A model generated the notes under the pieces. It saw nothing but the letters and a program-made list of their open reading frames with translations. It searched no databases and was not told where the DNA came from. A DNA stretch of 64,000 nt, from NCBI RefSeq assembly GCF_040183065.1, contig NC_091123.1, forward strand, positions 106,614,821-106,678,820. Reading direction: 5' to 3'. This document shows, piece after piece, positions 1 to 12,987 of this stretch. A program made the position numbers and the translations under genes. Every line of letters starts with the position of its first letter. Positions within the stretch are counted from its first letter, which is position 1. This DNA is from Periplaneta americana. Its lineage: Eukaryota > Arthropoda > Insecta > Blattodea > Blattidae.

Positions 1-376
1 ATTTACAGTAGGTCTGTATACAATTCATCAGTAGAGCTACACTGACTAGTAATCATTTAAGAACATATACAATTCATCAGCCAAACTATACAAACATATA
101 CAATCAAATTAGTTCAATTTACAAACTTATTTTCGTTAAGCTATACAATTCATATGAAGTAGATTAATTCAATTTATAAGCTTAAACAATTCATCAGTTG
201 ACCTATACAGTATACTATTCAATTTACAGTACATACAATTCATCAGTTATGCTAAACAAAAAATACAATACATAGTAAACAGATTAAGTCAATATAAAAA
301 CATATTTTAGTTGAGCTATATAAAATTGTACCTGTCATTTAAGTAGAATAATTCAATTCACAAGCATAAACAATTC
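1..376 (-). repeat. Degenerate tandem-repeat 3' tail of LINE 1
   Basis: The motif ACAATTCATCAG (+ strand) or close variants recurs near 20, 69, 145, 186, 235, 265 and 369. Two longer blocks, about 70-186 and 236-369, align along their length, giving a unit of roughly 120-135 bp with a partial copy between them. The last copy overlaps the final codons of ORF2, so the tail looks like amplified ORF2-end sequence. Confidence 0.6.
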
Positions 377-2278
377 ATCAATTGTGTAGAAGGTATGAGT
401 ATGTAGAAATTTGGTTAATTCTTTTCTGAACCTTTTCTCGTTGTTCTTCAAATCTTTAAGATAATTAGGCAGTGCATTGAAGACTGTTATACATGAATAG
501 CGAACTCCTTTTTTAAAACAGCTTAGACTAACAGAGGGTAGATGAAGATCTGATTTATGTCTTGTATTAAAATGATGAATGTCTTGATTAGTACTGAATT
601 TATCTTGGTTCTTAATATACAGCATCATTAGGGAAAGAATGTATTCACAAGGTAAAGTCAAGATTTCTAAGTTTCGGAAAATATTTTTACATGAGGTCCT
701 TTTATGCACACCGGCCATTATTCTTATAGCTTTCTTTTGTAAAACAAAAACGTGTTTAGCTTCAGACGAGTTACCCCAGAGTATTAATCCATATTTCATT
801 ACAGAGTGAAAATATGCAAAGTATGACATTTTAAGTAAGTTTATATCACCAATAGTAGATAAGGATCTTAATGCATAACAGGCAGAGCTCAATTTACGAG
901 TAATACATTCTATATGCGTTTTCCAGTTCAAGTGATTATCCAATTCTAAACCAAGAAACTTTGTGCTTATAGATTCTTTGAGATGAGTTCCATTTAATCG
1001 AATACTGTAGGAAACCTGAGCACTATTGTGTGTACTAAATTTGACTGCACTGGTTTTATCAACATTAAGTGCTAGTTTATTTGCATGGAACCATTCATTC
1101 ATTAGATTCAGCACTGTATTAGAAGTGTTTATAAAATGATCGTATTGTTTGCTTGAAATAATTACACTTGTATCATCTGCAAATAAAATTACATGGGATG
1201 AATTGTTTATGGTCAAGGCTAAATCATTAATATAAACTAGAAACAACAATGGACCTAAAATTGACCCCTGCGGAACACCATGTTTAATATTTCTAAATTC
1301 TGAATAAGTAACTTTATGACTATTTGGTACATTTATTTCTACTTTTTGTTTTCTATTTGATAAGTACGATGTAAACCAACCCAACATCTCATCTTTAATG
1401 CCATAAAACTTCAATTTTTTTACTAATATACTATGGTCTACACAATCAAATGCTTTAGCCAAGTCACAAAAAATCCCACCTACATGTAGTTTCGAATTTA
1501 ATGAATTTAGTATTTCATCCACCAAACTAAAAGCAGCATTCTCTGTCGATTTTTGTTTTCTAAATCCAAACTGTTCTAAAACTAATATATTGTTGGACTC
1601 CAGGTAATGATATAATCTATTATACATAACTTTCTCAAACACTTTTGAAAATGTTGTTAGTAATGATATGGGTCTGTAATTAGCAATAGTACATTTATCT
1701 CCCTTTTTGTATATTGGTTTTACTATTGAATATTTGAGTCTTTCTGGAAAAATACCACATTGCATTGACAAATTGCATAGATAGCTTAACGGAGGGGATA
1801 ATATTTCAGAACAAGCTTTCAGAACTTTACTTGGAATTTCATCATATCCAGAGGAATATTTTGTTTTTAGTTGTTTTATCACATGCATGATTTCTGCTGC
1901 GGTAGTGGGAATAAATTTGAGACCTAAAAACTCAGTGTTAAATGCATCAGTTAGGTAACCAAGTGCAGCTTCTTCTGCACAATCTTGAATGTTTAAGTTC
2001 TGAATAATATTTATATAGAAGTCGTTAAAATGATTTGCAATTGATTTTGGGTTATCTATTTTACTATCATTGATTTTAATGCAAGTAATATTTTCACTCT
2101 TTGAATATCGATTAGTTTCATTTTTAATAATATCCCAAATAGTTTTAATCTTATTATCTGAATTTTGTATTTTTTCATTCAGATACATTTTCTTTGCATC
2201 TTTTATAACTTTTGTCAAAGTTTTACAGTAATTCTTGTAGTAATTAAGAACATGAGGATCATCACTATTCCTACTCAT
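353..2278 (-). pseudogene. LINE 1 ORF2, reverse transcriptase part
   Basis: Encodes the reverse transcriptase of LINE 1 (641 codons open from an internal Met). Visible RT blocks, by residue of this piece: YRPISLL near 201, AFDCVDH near 276, GVPQGSILGPLLF near 334, and the catalytic FADD at 366-369. An IKTIWDIIKNE-type linker precedes the RT. It is in the same frame as the upstream endonuclease piece; only the TGA at 2330-2332 separates them, at a position where relatives usually carry Trp. This is one broken ORF2, not two genes. The Met at 2278 is just the first after the stop and has no meaning as a true start. Confidence 0.85.
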
Positions 2279-2329
2279 TAAATATAGATTCCTTTTTCTA
2301 GCACATGATATTTTAATTCCCTGAGTTAT

Positions 2330-3286
2330 TCACGTGTTTTTACTTTTACATTTTTTCACCACCTTGACTGGAAAACATTCATTGAAATAATTCGTAAATG
2401 TAGTGAAAAATGCATTAAATTTAGTATTAATATCAATGGTATCGGTACTATATACATTTTCCCAAGATTCATTTTGTAGACATGTATTTAAATGATGAAG
2501 AGATTCAGCATTTATAATCCTTTTTTTTATTTTTAGATTAACACTTTGGAATTTTTCACTCATATTGAAAACACTTAGAATTTGTGCATCGTGATCAGAC
2601 AGGCCATTGACTAATGGTACTGTTGAATAGGAATTCAATCTACTTTTATCTATAAATATATTATCAATGGCAGTACTACTTCCAGCTTGTGTTCTGATTG
2701 GAAAACTTACTGTGTGACTAAGATTATAAGTTTCAAGAAGTGAGTTTAATTTTCTTTTACGTGAGCTTTCTGATAGATAATCTATGTTTATGTCACCACA
2801 GATTACAAATTCGGTATGTGGTTTATAAAGTCTTTTCAATAATGAATCTAAGTTAGTTGTAAATTTCTTATAATCTCCCATTGGCGCCCTATAAACACAT
2901 AAGATAATTAAATTTGATATCTCATAACCAATTTGTATTCCACAGATTTCAATATCTTGTTCAAGGCAAAAATCAGATATATCAATTTTACTAAATAATA
3001 GATCCTCTCTGATAAAAATACAGGCACCCCCTTTTTGGAAGACATGTCTACAGAAATGGGAACCTAATACATATCCATGTAAAGACAGTTGTAGTATTTC
3101 CTGTTGCTTCATGTGATGTTCAGTTATACATAATATCTGAGGTTTATGCTTTTGAGTTGCTAAAGAAGTGATCAATTCATCAGTTTTTTGTTTTAATCCC
3201 CTAATATTTTGATGGAAAATAGTGAAGTTACTGTGTTCATTACTAGAAACATCAGAGCATTTACAATTTAGTTGAACTTGTTTCAA
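2330..3286 (-). pseudogene. LINE 1 ORF2, APE-type endonuclease part
   Basis: N-terminal half of LINE 1 ORF2. It shows the apurinic-endonuclease fold signature: FHQNIRGL near the start, CITEHH (catalytic Glu), CGDINIDY (Asp and Asn) and the terminal LSDHDAQI motif (Asp-His). This domain nicks target DNA to prime reverse transcription. The reading frame is open upstream past the TTG at 3284-3286 and overlaps the end of the ORF1 remnant (stop at 3307), so the start given here is arbitrary. It ends at the TGA at 2330-2332, in frame with the RT piece. Confidence 0.85.
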
Positions 3287-3306
3287 ACACCTTACCGGTG
3301 GGAGGT

Positions 3307-4863
3307 TTAACCTAAAAAAGGAGAAGCCCTAGCATTAACTAACACAGGAATATTACAACTCTGCTTTTTAACATGGCTGCCTCTGATGCTATTAGCAATA
3401 AGAACCGAAAGGTGCTCCTTGCCTCTACCATTCAGATGCAGGCCATGTGACGTATATTCATACCTTCTTATAGGGCTTACATCTATCAAACCAATGTGTG
3501 ATGCCCCAGGTCTCATCAGAGCCCGCTCAAGCCGCATATTCACGCTCCGCACCCTCCTGTGAAGATACGGCTTGTCGTACCTGCTGAAAAGACTGAGAAA
3601 TCCCACATTGGTATGACTGCTCATCTCAATTATGTTGTTGACATCTTTCTCAATAGAATAGTTACAATCGTTATCAATACTATTACCTGGCCCACCCACT
3701 ATAACTACATGATCCCTCTTAGAAAATTCTGAACTCAATTTCATCATATCCTCAACAACATTCTTGAGAGGAGCATTAGGCTTACATACACAGTGTCCTG
3801 TAAGAAATCCTGTTGCCCAAGAGAGCTGCTTTTTGCTAAGTCTCAGCAGCTCATTCGATTTTGTCCTTGCAAGACCTTTGATAAGGGCCTTGCTGTGATT
3901 ACAGCCCTTAATTGAGTTCCAGTAACTAATATGTCGTCTGTGAGCCCAATCCCTGATGACCTGCTTAATTGGTCTTGAAGATAGTCCCAACACAGGTTCT
4001 GGTCCTATAAATGGGGTCTCAGCTCCATCTTTAGCAGCCTCATCCGCCCTCTCGTTTCCGTGAATCCCTGCATGTCCTGGTACCCACCTCAGTTGAACCG
4101 AGTTAGTGTTTGCCAGTGTCATGAGGGTATTCCTGCACTCCAGTACCAGTTTCGACTTAACCAAAGGCGATTCAATCGCCCTTAGTGCCGCCTGGCTATC
4201 AGAAAGTATAAGGATGTGTCTACCTGAATAGCCCCTCCTAATACTTTCCCTTACACTGGCTAAGATAGCAAAGACCTCAGCCTGAAAGATAGTGGCGTAT
4301 TGACCCAGGCTAAAAGAAAGTCTGGTACCATTGCCAAACAATCCAGCCCCGGTTCCTGATTTGGTTTTGGAGCCATCAGTATACCAAACTGGGCCCTTAT
4401 TGTTTACCAGTTTAGTCCGGTCCTTCCATTCACTACGTTCTGGATAGGTGACTGTGAACTTTTTGTCAAACAAAACCCTTGGTTCTAACATGTCAGTTTC
4501 CATGCTCAGGGCATCACTGACACTCCTATCCCAAGGGAGTTTGAGATGATTAAGGTGTTCAACATTGAACACCTTTGTCTGACGGCAAATTCTGTGAAAT
4601 GCCTTAAGGGCCTCAGCTTCAATCCATATATGCAGAGGAGTGAGTCCTATTAGCATTTCAATTGCCGCTGTAGGAGTCGTGCTAAAGGCTCCCGTTACTG
4701 AAATGCAGAACACTCTTTGCAACTTGTTGAGTTCTGTTCTACAGTTCCTTAATTTAACTCTTGGCCACCACATAAGTGCAGCATAAGAGAGTATAGGTCT
4801 AATCATAGTAATGTATATCCAGTACACAATCCTAGGTTTTAGACCCCATGTTTTGCCAAGCAT
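3307..4863 (-). pseudogene. Chimeric reading frame: LOA-type RNase H joined to SGNH-esterase ORF1 remnant
   Basis: A 518-codon open frame made of two unrelated pieces. Residues 1 to about 357 are the RT thumb and RNase H of LINE 2: WYTDGS (Asp163), QAEVFAIL (Glu196), LSDSQAAL (Asp222) and HGNERADEAA (Asp274), a complete RNase H catalytic set, then the usual LTGHC tail motif. From about residue 358 the sequence becomes the C-terminus of an SGNH/GDSL-like domain: VVIVGGPGNS near 386-395 and the HGLHLNGRGK block near 473, which holds the expected catalytic His. The junction near 3785-3792 marks where LINE 1 inserted. Openness across the junction is probably chance. The SGNH nucleophile block is missing because LINE 1 is truncated. 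Confidence 0.8.
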
Positions 4864-4867
4864 CCTT

Positions 4868-5605
4868 CTACAGGTCCAAAAGACCCGCTTTGGCTATGCA
4901 ATAATCTAAATGATCTTTCCAGGTTAATTTCTTGTCTAGAATAAGTCCAAGGTATTTAACCTGTGAAGAGTATGGTATTCTTTCACCGAAGAGTGTGGGT
5001 TCCCTAAGGTTCCCCACAGATCTCATCCTTGTGAAAGGTACCAGTACCGTCTTGTTAGGATTAACAGAAAGCTTAGTTCTGTTACACCAATTTTCAATCT
5101 TTTTCAGTGCTACTTGGAGCACGTCAACGACTGTGATGGGAAATTTCCCTTTTACGATTACAGCAATATCGTCTGCATATCCAATGGCAAGATACCCAGC
5201 CTCGTTGAGTTCTCGCAACAAGGCATCCACTACCAGGTCCCACAGCAGAGGCGAAAGGACGCCTCCCTGTGGGCAGCCCCCAGCCACAGACACCCCGAGC
5301 GTTTCCCCAGCCAAGCTCATGGTAATTTGCCTGCTTTTTAACATGTAATGTATCCACTTGCAAATAAGCGGAGGTACATTGTGTTCTTGAAGTGCTGTTA
5401 GTATTACTTCGCAAGAAGTTTTATCAAACGCTCCTTCAACATCCAGAAATGCTCCTATGGCAATTTCTTTAAAAGCCAGCCCCTTCTCGATAGACGAGAC
5501 TACCTGATGAAGTGCTGCTTCTGTAGATTTCCCAGGTAGATAGGCAAACTGGTACTTATGTAAAGGAAACTCCTTCAACACCTTGTCCCTAATATGTCTA
5601 TCCAC
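4868..5605 (-). pseudogene. LINE 2 reverse transcriptase, C-terminal part
   Basis: Part of the LINE 2 RT. It shows QFAYLPGKSTEAAL, a block A-like AFLDVEGAFD, GCPQGGVLSPLLW and the catalytic YADD at residues 143-146, then WCNRTKLSVNPNKT and VKYLGLILD of the following RT blocks. It continues in frame from the piece ending at 5612 after one TAG. It shifts frame near 4885-4900 before the thumb/RNase H part. No promoter or independent start is expected. Confidence 0.85.
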
Positions 5606-5611
5606 TAATCT

Positions 5612-6040
5612 CTATAGTGTCTTTAAAAGAAACGAGGAGAGACTGATCGGGCGGTATGCTTTCGCAACAGCATAGCTTGGACGCCCCGGTTTTGGTATAA
5701 ATATAACCTTGGTCTGTCTCCATGCCTGTGGAACATATCCAGAGGCTAGGCAGACCCTGTAGATGCTACATAGTATGGACTGTATAGAGTCCATACCTTG
5801 TTGCAGTAGTGCAGGTATGATCTGGTCAGGTCCTGCTGATTTATATGGGTCAAAAGAATAAATGGCCCATTTTATTTTAGTTAACGTGATCACATCCCTG
5901 ACCAGGGCCCAGTCCTCCTTGCTCGAACACAAGCGGAACAGTTCCGGTCGCACCTGATCAGCCATCCGACCATTGTTAACTACCTCTGATTCTGGAAAAT
6001 GTGCGTTAGTTAATTGAAGCAACGTCTCTTTTCCAGACTA
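5612..6040 (-). pseudogene. LINE 2 reverse transcriptase, N-terminal part
   Basis: Starts after a TAG at 6038-6040 and ends at a TAG at 5612-5614. It includes LQLTNAHFP, KSAGPDQIIPALLQ, the APQAWRQT-like GYVPQAWRQTKVIFIPKPG block and AYRPISLSSFLLKTL, which are the N-terminal RT blocks typical of R1/LOA/Jockey elements. The next codons after the stop continue the same domain (RLVDRHIRD), so the stop is a point lesion in a single RT. Confidence 0.8.
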
Positions 6041-6105
6041 TGTATAACTGCCATCTTGCAGTTTAATTGTGCTAACATTTCTGTTAGCACTTTTTGCCAT
6101 TAGCT

Positions 6106-7179
6106 TCATGAGTCTGGCACTGCTAGGAATACTTTCGATCCCTTCGCAGTGCTCCCTCCATGATTGCCTTTTTGCTTTCCGAATAGCCTTGTTGTAACTG
6201 ATGAGTTCCCTTTGATAGGTAATCCAATTACCAGTTCTCCTAGCAAGTTTGAAAAGTTTCTTGTATTACGTCTAAGTTCGATCAGCTCTTTTGACCACCA
6301 AGGAACCAGTCTTGGCGAGCCTGCGACCTTAGCATGGCAATTATCATAATATGATAGGAGAATTGACTGTTGCAACTGGTCAACTGCAAACTCCACATCT
6401 ATTATAGAACGAATGTCCCTTGATATACCCGCTGTCAATGCCGATAGGTCCATCCTGTATGCGTCCCAGTCCATGTTCCTCGGGTTCCTAATGATCACTG
6501 GATTAGTGATCTGTGATTTAATTCTAAAGTATATATATCTATGATCAGATGCAGACGTATCTGATGATACATACCAGTTAGAAACTAGGTCCTCAACCAA
6601 TTTAGTCCCCAGCATTAGATCAATAACTTCCCTTCTCTGTGAATTAACAAAAGTTGGTTCGTTACCTTTGTTTAGAATATTCAGGTCCGTACTTACCAGA
6701 TATTCCAGCAGCTGTTCGCCCCTTGGATTGATGTCGGTGCTTCCCCACAGCACATGGTGAGCGTTGGCATCAGTCCCTATGATGAGTTCTTTACCCGTTT
6801 CCTTGCAGTGGGAGACGAGTCTCCTCACCATTTCTGATGGCGGGTTATGTTCATCATAAGGAAGGTAGGCAGATGAGAATTGTAAAATCCTCTTTCTGCC
6901 CCCCTCCCTTATGGACGTCTCTATAATAGTTACATCCCTGGAACAGAACTCTACTTTAAGCAAAGCATTCATCCAGTCTCTAACATAAATGCAAGTTCTT
7001 GGATTGTCAGTATTGGGGCAGTAAAGAGTGCCTCCAGTACAGTTAACTCCCCTAACAAATCCCCTGTATACCCATGGTTCTTGTATGAGAGCAATGTCTA
7101 TATTTTCACTAGCCAGTTTCTTGCTTAGTAAGGCAGAAGCTGCCTTGCAATGGTGAAGGTTAATTTGAATTACTCTCAT
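6106..7179 (-). pseudogene. LINE 2 APE-type endonuclease
   Basis: 357-codon frame starting MRVIQINLHHC. Endonuclease motifs: ALIQEPWV (catalytic Glu), GTDANAHHVLWG (Asp, Asn) and TSASDHRYI (terminal Asp-His). The hydrophilic ANAHHVLWGS...NPRGEQLLEYL stretch is typical of R1/LOA/I-group LINEs. The last about 40 residues are out of frame: from about 6250 the homologous sequence (YNKAIRKAKRQSW type) continues in another frame toward the RT. The start lies 24 bp after the ORF1 stop, a usual LINE ORF1-ORF2 spacing. Confidence 0.85.
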
Positions 7180-7202
7180 AATTACCCAATTAAAATACTC
7201 AC

Positions 7203-8195
7203 TTATACAGCCTCTTGAGCAGGAATTTCCTCCGGGATTCCAGTCTCCATGGACTCCGGAGAATCATTCACTCCAGCAGCTGCCTCTTGAGCGTCTTGAG
7301 TCGCCTTTTTATTGGGGTTGAGTAGGATCTTGAATTGACCCTTGTCTACCCCAGTATAGGCGGTCAGCCCCTTCTCTGAAATTTTTACAGCCGATTCCTG
7401 GTCTATCAGCAAAATTAAATGCTGACCAGTTGAATCGGTCTGCTTGTTAACCACTTTCCAATGCTCTGTGCAGAGCCCTTGATTAAGTAGTTGAACTCGT
7501 CTCAGCAGCACCTTAGGATCCGAGGTCGTAAGATCCCGGGTCCTAAAGGCTACCTTAACTGGTTTGGGTAGTTCCTTGGCATCCATTACCTTTAGAACAA
7601 AATTATCCCTAATTGTTGTTCCATTAAGGCATTTCTGGAGCCATAAACATGAGTTCTGATCCTCACAATAGTAGATCAGGGCCCCATCCTGTAATGAAAA
7701 TGTCCTGAGGAGTGGTAGAGGCTCGCCAGATTGCGCGCCGTCTAATCCCCTCAGGATCACTGCCTGAATGTGACCAATGTCACTTTCTATTAGCTTGTCA
7801 TCAGGATATGATGTCCCGACGATAGCCATTTTAAAGGTTGCTAAGGCCTCGCTGTAAGAGACTTCAGGAACAATGCCCTTGGGTCTCTTTACAGGCTGAG
7901 TCCCTGCCGAGGGTGGAGTGGCAGTGCTAGACTTAGTCCCCTTGGGAGTCTTTGGTTCGGCTCCGCTCATAACACCAGTGGGTAGAGATGAAGGGCCTGG
8001 GTGCGCAGTGCTCCCAGCTCTCAACATCGCTTCCCTTTCCCTTCTCCTTCTCTTTCTTTCTGCCCCTGATAGCCTTTTTGAGCCCAGGTGCAGCCTGTTT
8101 ATGGAAGAGGCAGTGATCCCCATCCCTTTATCCGATGTTAGATGTCTCTCAGCTGGAGAGTCTCTAACATCCTCTTTTGTTCTTGTGTCCTGCAT
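7203..8195 (-). CDS. LINE 2 ORF1, DUF4780-like nucleic-acid-binding protein
   Basis: 330-codon open frame, the first ORF of LINE 2. The N-terminus is basic and charged (KRLSGAERKRRRREREAM near residue 40), followed by a Pro/Ser/Thr-rich linker. The C-terminal half resembles the DUF4780 module found in ORF1 of LOA-type insect LINEs: AVILRGLDGAQ, LIYYCEDQNSCLWLQKCL, KVAFRTRD, EHWKVVNKQ and HLILLIDQESA. No CCHC knuckles are visible. The product presumably binds element RNA. It is intact here although ORF2 is destroyed. The Met at 8195 follows a GC-rich leader. The family call rests on pattern memory, not a search. Confidence 0.7.
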   Translation of the reverse strand: MQDTRTKEDVRDSPAERHLTSDKGMGITASSINRLHLGSKRLSGAERKRRRREREAMLRAGSTAHPGPSSLPTGVMSGAEPKTPKGTKSSTATPPSAGTQPVKRPKGIVPEVSYSEALATFKMAIVGTSYPDDKLIESDIGHIQAVILRGLDGAQSGEPLPLLRTFSLQDGALIYYCEDQNSCLWLQKCLNGTTIRDNFVLKVMDAKELPKPVKVAFRTRDLTTSDPKVLLRRVQLLNQGLCTEHWKVVNKQTDSTGQHLILLIDQESAVKISEKGLTAYTGVDKGQFKILLNPNKKATQDAQEAAAGVNDSPESMETGIPEEIPAQEAV

Positions 8196-8620
8196 TTTGG
8201 TCCCACGAGAACCGGGGAACTAAAAGTCACCCAACACAGAGCCCCGAATATGTTGGGAAGGCCAAGTACTGCAGGGTGTCGCCTGGTGCCCTACAGAGAT
8301 CGTTAGCGACACTGATTATTTTGCTACCCCAGTGCCATTCAGCCCTCGGCACGATGCTTTCCACCTTGGCTTGGGTAGACCAACCCGTACACCAAAGTGG
8401 TGCTCCAACTGGGAGTCCCACCAAGGTTCTCCAGCTGGGAGCCCCAATTGGGTTGGATTTCAGTTGGTATTTTGGTAAGCCGCTTCTTTGTCAGGTACCT
8501 CCACCAGGATCTCTCTGGCATGAGTAACTCTACCAGTACAGCCCTCGGTTTCATTGGTACTCACAGGCTCCCCCACCAACGTCAAGGTCCTGCGGCTACT
8601 AGGGGAGCTGATTTGAAGTA
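8196..8620 (-). other. Probable 5' UTR of LINE 2
   Basis: GC-richer leader upstream of ORF1, ending near 8620 where the sequence returns to AT-rich background. It contains only short shadow frames. An internal promoter would be expected here for a LINE, but no motif is convincing. Confidence 0.5.
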
Positions 8621-8832
8621 AATTACTAAAATATGTTACTTATGACTAGCAAAGTTGAATTTTGACTTCAACAAGAAACAACTAGTAAATTTGCTTGGAG
8701 CCGTCCCAAGGAACAAGGTTTAATTGCAATCCGTACTAAAGATTTTTACCACCATTAAAAAATATTGCCTCTGTTAGGGTTATACCTACTTATACCTACA
8801 AACTTTAGATCTGATTGTAAGTATAACAACTA

Positions 8833-9647
8833 CAGTGAAACCTCTCATTTACGGACATCGAAGGGACGTAACAATCTGTCTGCATCTGGGAGGTGTCCTT
8901 TATTTGGGGGGGGGGGGGGAGGCTCCCCAATCTAACGGTAAATTTATAATAATGTATTATTTATCCCTTCACACTTTAAATGAAATGTATTACTGTAGTT
9001 TAATTCTAAATACAGTATACTGTAGTACTACTATAAATTCTTTGCAACTTTGAACTACAGTAGATAAAACTGAAAAAGGAAAATACAGTACTGTGCCATG
9101 CAATTTTATTCTAGGTCTATAGTTATACAGTATTGTAATTTACAGTTTTCAACTTAACTTTATGTTCAGGTGCCATATCTCTCGAAACAGAAAAACTGAT
9201 TGAAGTGAAGAGAATGATCCTACTAACCCTATCATGTGTCGAATACAATTTCACGATCGCGAAAGCTTGGATCCATCAGACAGGTTAAATTTTATGATTT
9301 TGTTTATCCTCCTGCTTCCAGCTAACAAGGGTAGCCGGCTGGGCTAATGGTAGCCTACGAGACCCTTATGTTACGTTTCATGTTAAGGAATTTCTGTACA
9401 GTTCTCAAAACTAAATTTTCCATTATTGTAACACATTAGGTCTTGAAATCCAAGTTCTGTCCGCAGTCAGGAGGTAAAGCAAGCTTTAGGACTGTGAAAC
9501 AGCTGCCTATGTCCGTGTCTGAGAGTGTCTGTAAACGAGAGTTTAATTTATCATCATTTCTATATTATTTCAGTTGGGACTTAAAAATCTGTCCGTATAT
9601 GAGGAGTGTCCATATCTTGGAGGTGTCCGTTAGGAGAGGTTTCACTG
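8833..9647. mobile_element. pogo/Tigger-like MITE (815 bp)
   Basis: The ends are inverted: CAGTGAAACCTCTC at the left and its complement ending TTTCACTG at the right, each continuing into a (T)ACGGAC motif. Both ends are flanked by TA (8831-8832 and 9648-9649), the usual Tc1/pogo target duplication. The interior repeats TGTCCGT-type motifs near both ends and has a 14-G run at 8906-8919. No transposase is visible, so it is non-autonomous. Confidence 0.75.
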
Positions 9648-9780
9648 TATTCAGTTATAGAGTGACTAGTTTAAAGACTAACTATGCACATTTAATTCGT
9701 CAAAAATTCACTTTGAAGTGATGCATAACTTTAGCATATGGACTTGTGACATTATATTACTATGCATACACTTTTTTTAC

Positions 9781-9925
9781 TAATGGCTGGCACGACTTTC
9801 GTCATTCACTAAGCATCCCCATCAAGTAAGCAACAGACTGAAGGTTGTAGTTCTTTCAGCCGCCATGAAGGTGCCCTTGGTGCACCATATGAGGCGAACT
9901 CTATAAAACTGTATGATGATGATGA
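9781..9925 (-). repeat. Interspersed repeat family R3, copy 1
   Basis: On the - strand this matches the stretch at about 22926-23066 over nearly its full length (shared TTCGCCTC-TTATGGTGCAC core followed by a TGGCTAAGATAACTAC-like segment), including the ATC triplet run at its start. Two copies in one window show it is a dispersed repeat; its class is not clear. Confidence 0.6.
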
Positions 9926-10165
9926 GTCCACTGTTGCAGAGTAGTAACAGTTAGCATGTTTAACTGTGAAACAAAGAGGCCCAGTTTCAAATCCTGGTTG
10001 GGACAAGTTACCTGGTTAAGGTTTTTTCGGGATTTCTTCTCAACCTGTTAAGAGCAAATGCTGAGTTACTTTCGGCACTTGACCCTGAACTCATTTCACT
10101 GACATCACTTTTATCTCACTCAGATGTTAGATAACCATCTCAGTTGATAAAATAAATCAATTAAA
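9926..10165 (+). mobile_element. SINE family 1, degenerate copy
   Basis: A diverged copy of the tRNA-derived SINE seen intact at 13090 and 19560. It has an altered B box (TTTCAAATCC), then GTTACCTGGTTAAGG, AGCAAATGCTGAG and TCATTTCACTGACAT, ending in a GATAAAATAA-like tail. It is the most diverged of the five copies, so probably the oldest. Confidence 0.7.
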
Positions 10166-10263
10166 ATGATTAATGGAATGCTGGTAGGAGAAATGGGAGT
10201 ACCCCACGAAAACCTACCACAAATTCCAGTTGTACCCACTGGGACTCAAACATGGGTTACCAG

Positions 10264-12459
<2,196 letters not shown>

Positions 12460-12844
12460 GTTACCAGCGTGGAAAGCTGATGTTTCAGTCATTCAACTAA
12501 TAATGCATCACTATGCTTACACTGTGGTATTTCATTTTAGTGAATAATGTGAAAAAATGTAGTGGTATTTCTCTTGTTTCCTCTTTTTAATGCAGGTTTT
12601 CTTTGGAGTGTATGGTAATTAATTTTCATCTCATTACCAATTTTGAAGTAAGAGATTGAATTTAATTGTAAAGATTGTGTGACCTTACTTCAGAAGTCTT
12701 AAATTGAATATTCTGTCTTCACAATGTTTACATGCTATATATGGTTTAGGCTTCCATTTTCCTCTGAAAATATATTCAAAATTAGTAATGTAACTTGTTT
12801 ATTCCTTGAAAAGTAAGTAATGATTACATATGTTGATGTTTCAG

Positions 12845-12987
12845 TTATACAATAGTGATCACCAGAGGATCATGAAGGAACAAAACATAGTTAGTGAAAG
12901 TAATGAATCATCTGAGGAATTTGTGGAGAACTCTAAGACGCTGGGGCTTGAGAAAAGTTCTGCACCCCCTGTTATGCCAGATGCAGG
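12845..12987 (+). CDS. angel: angel-like deadenylase-family protein, internal coding exon
   Basis: The exon is framed by a TTTCAG acceptor (to 12844) and a GGGTAAGC-type donor (GT at 12988-12989). It reads through 47 codons plus two bases, beginning LYNSDHQRIMKEQN and ending SSAPPVMPDAG. The peptide is acidic and Ser/Glu-rich, as expected for the variable region before the last third of Angel proteins. Its phase (two bases left over) joins exactly to the exon at 28537, giving DAG-YSTGKLTHNL. Angel proteins belong to the CCR4/nocturnin endonuclease-exonuclease-phosphatase family acting on RNA. Upstream exons with the core catalytic residues are not in the window. The assignment relies on the downstream exons; this exon alone is not diagnostic. 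Confidence 0.6.

Larger units (their letters stand above)
1..3792 (-). mobile_element. 5'-truncated non-LTR retrotransposon (LINE 1), inserted in LINE 2
   Basis: Read on the - strand, this element holds the C-terminal part of an SGNH-hydrolase-type ORF1 (about 3790-3307), an ORF2 with endonuclease and reverse transcriptase (3286-353), and a repetitive AT-rich 3' tail (352-1). It begins abruptly inside LINE 2, right after the RNase H segment, so it is a 5'-truncated copy that landed in LINE 2. The esterase-like ORF1, APE endonuclease and lack of RNase H fit CR1/L2/Jockey-type LINEs; the clade is inferred. ORF2 has a single in-frame TGA at 2330-2332. The 3' end and any target-site duplication lie left of the window. 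Confidence 0.8.
3785..8620 (-). mobile_element. LOA-like non-LTR retrotransposon (LINE 2), disrupted
   Basis: Order on the - strand: GC-richer 5' UTR (8620-8196), ORF1 (8195-7203), then endonuclease (7179), reverse transcriptase (6022-4868) and RNase H (4863-3790). EN + RT + RNase H with a DUF4780-like ORF1 matches the LOA group of arthropod LINEs (family inferred). Damage seen: a frameshift near 6245-6260, a TAG at 6038-6040, a TAG at 5612-5614 within a KTL-RLVDRHIR context where Glu is expected, a frameshift near 4885-4900, and the LINE 1 insertion near 3790. The 3' end after RNase H is not in the window and should lie left of it. Confidence 0.8.

Noticed and set aside
4932-5414. Open frames on the + strand and in a second - frame across the LINE 2 RT
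   Set aside because: They overlap the recognisable RT frame with YADD and have no family features; shadows of the RT.
8177-8621. Several overlapping 65-116 codon frames
   Set aside because: They lie in the GC-rich LINE 2 5' UTR on both strands, with low-complexity Pro/Gly content and no domain.
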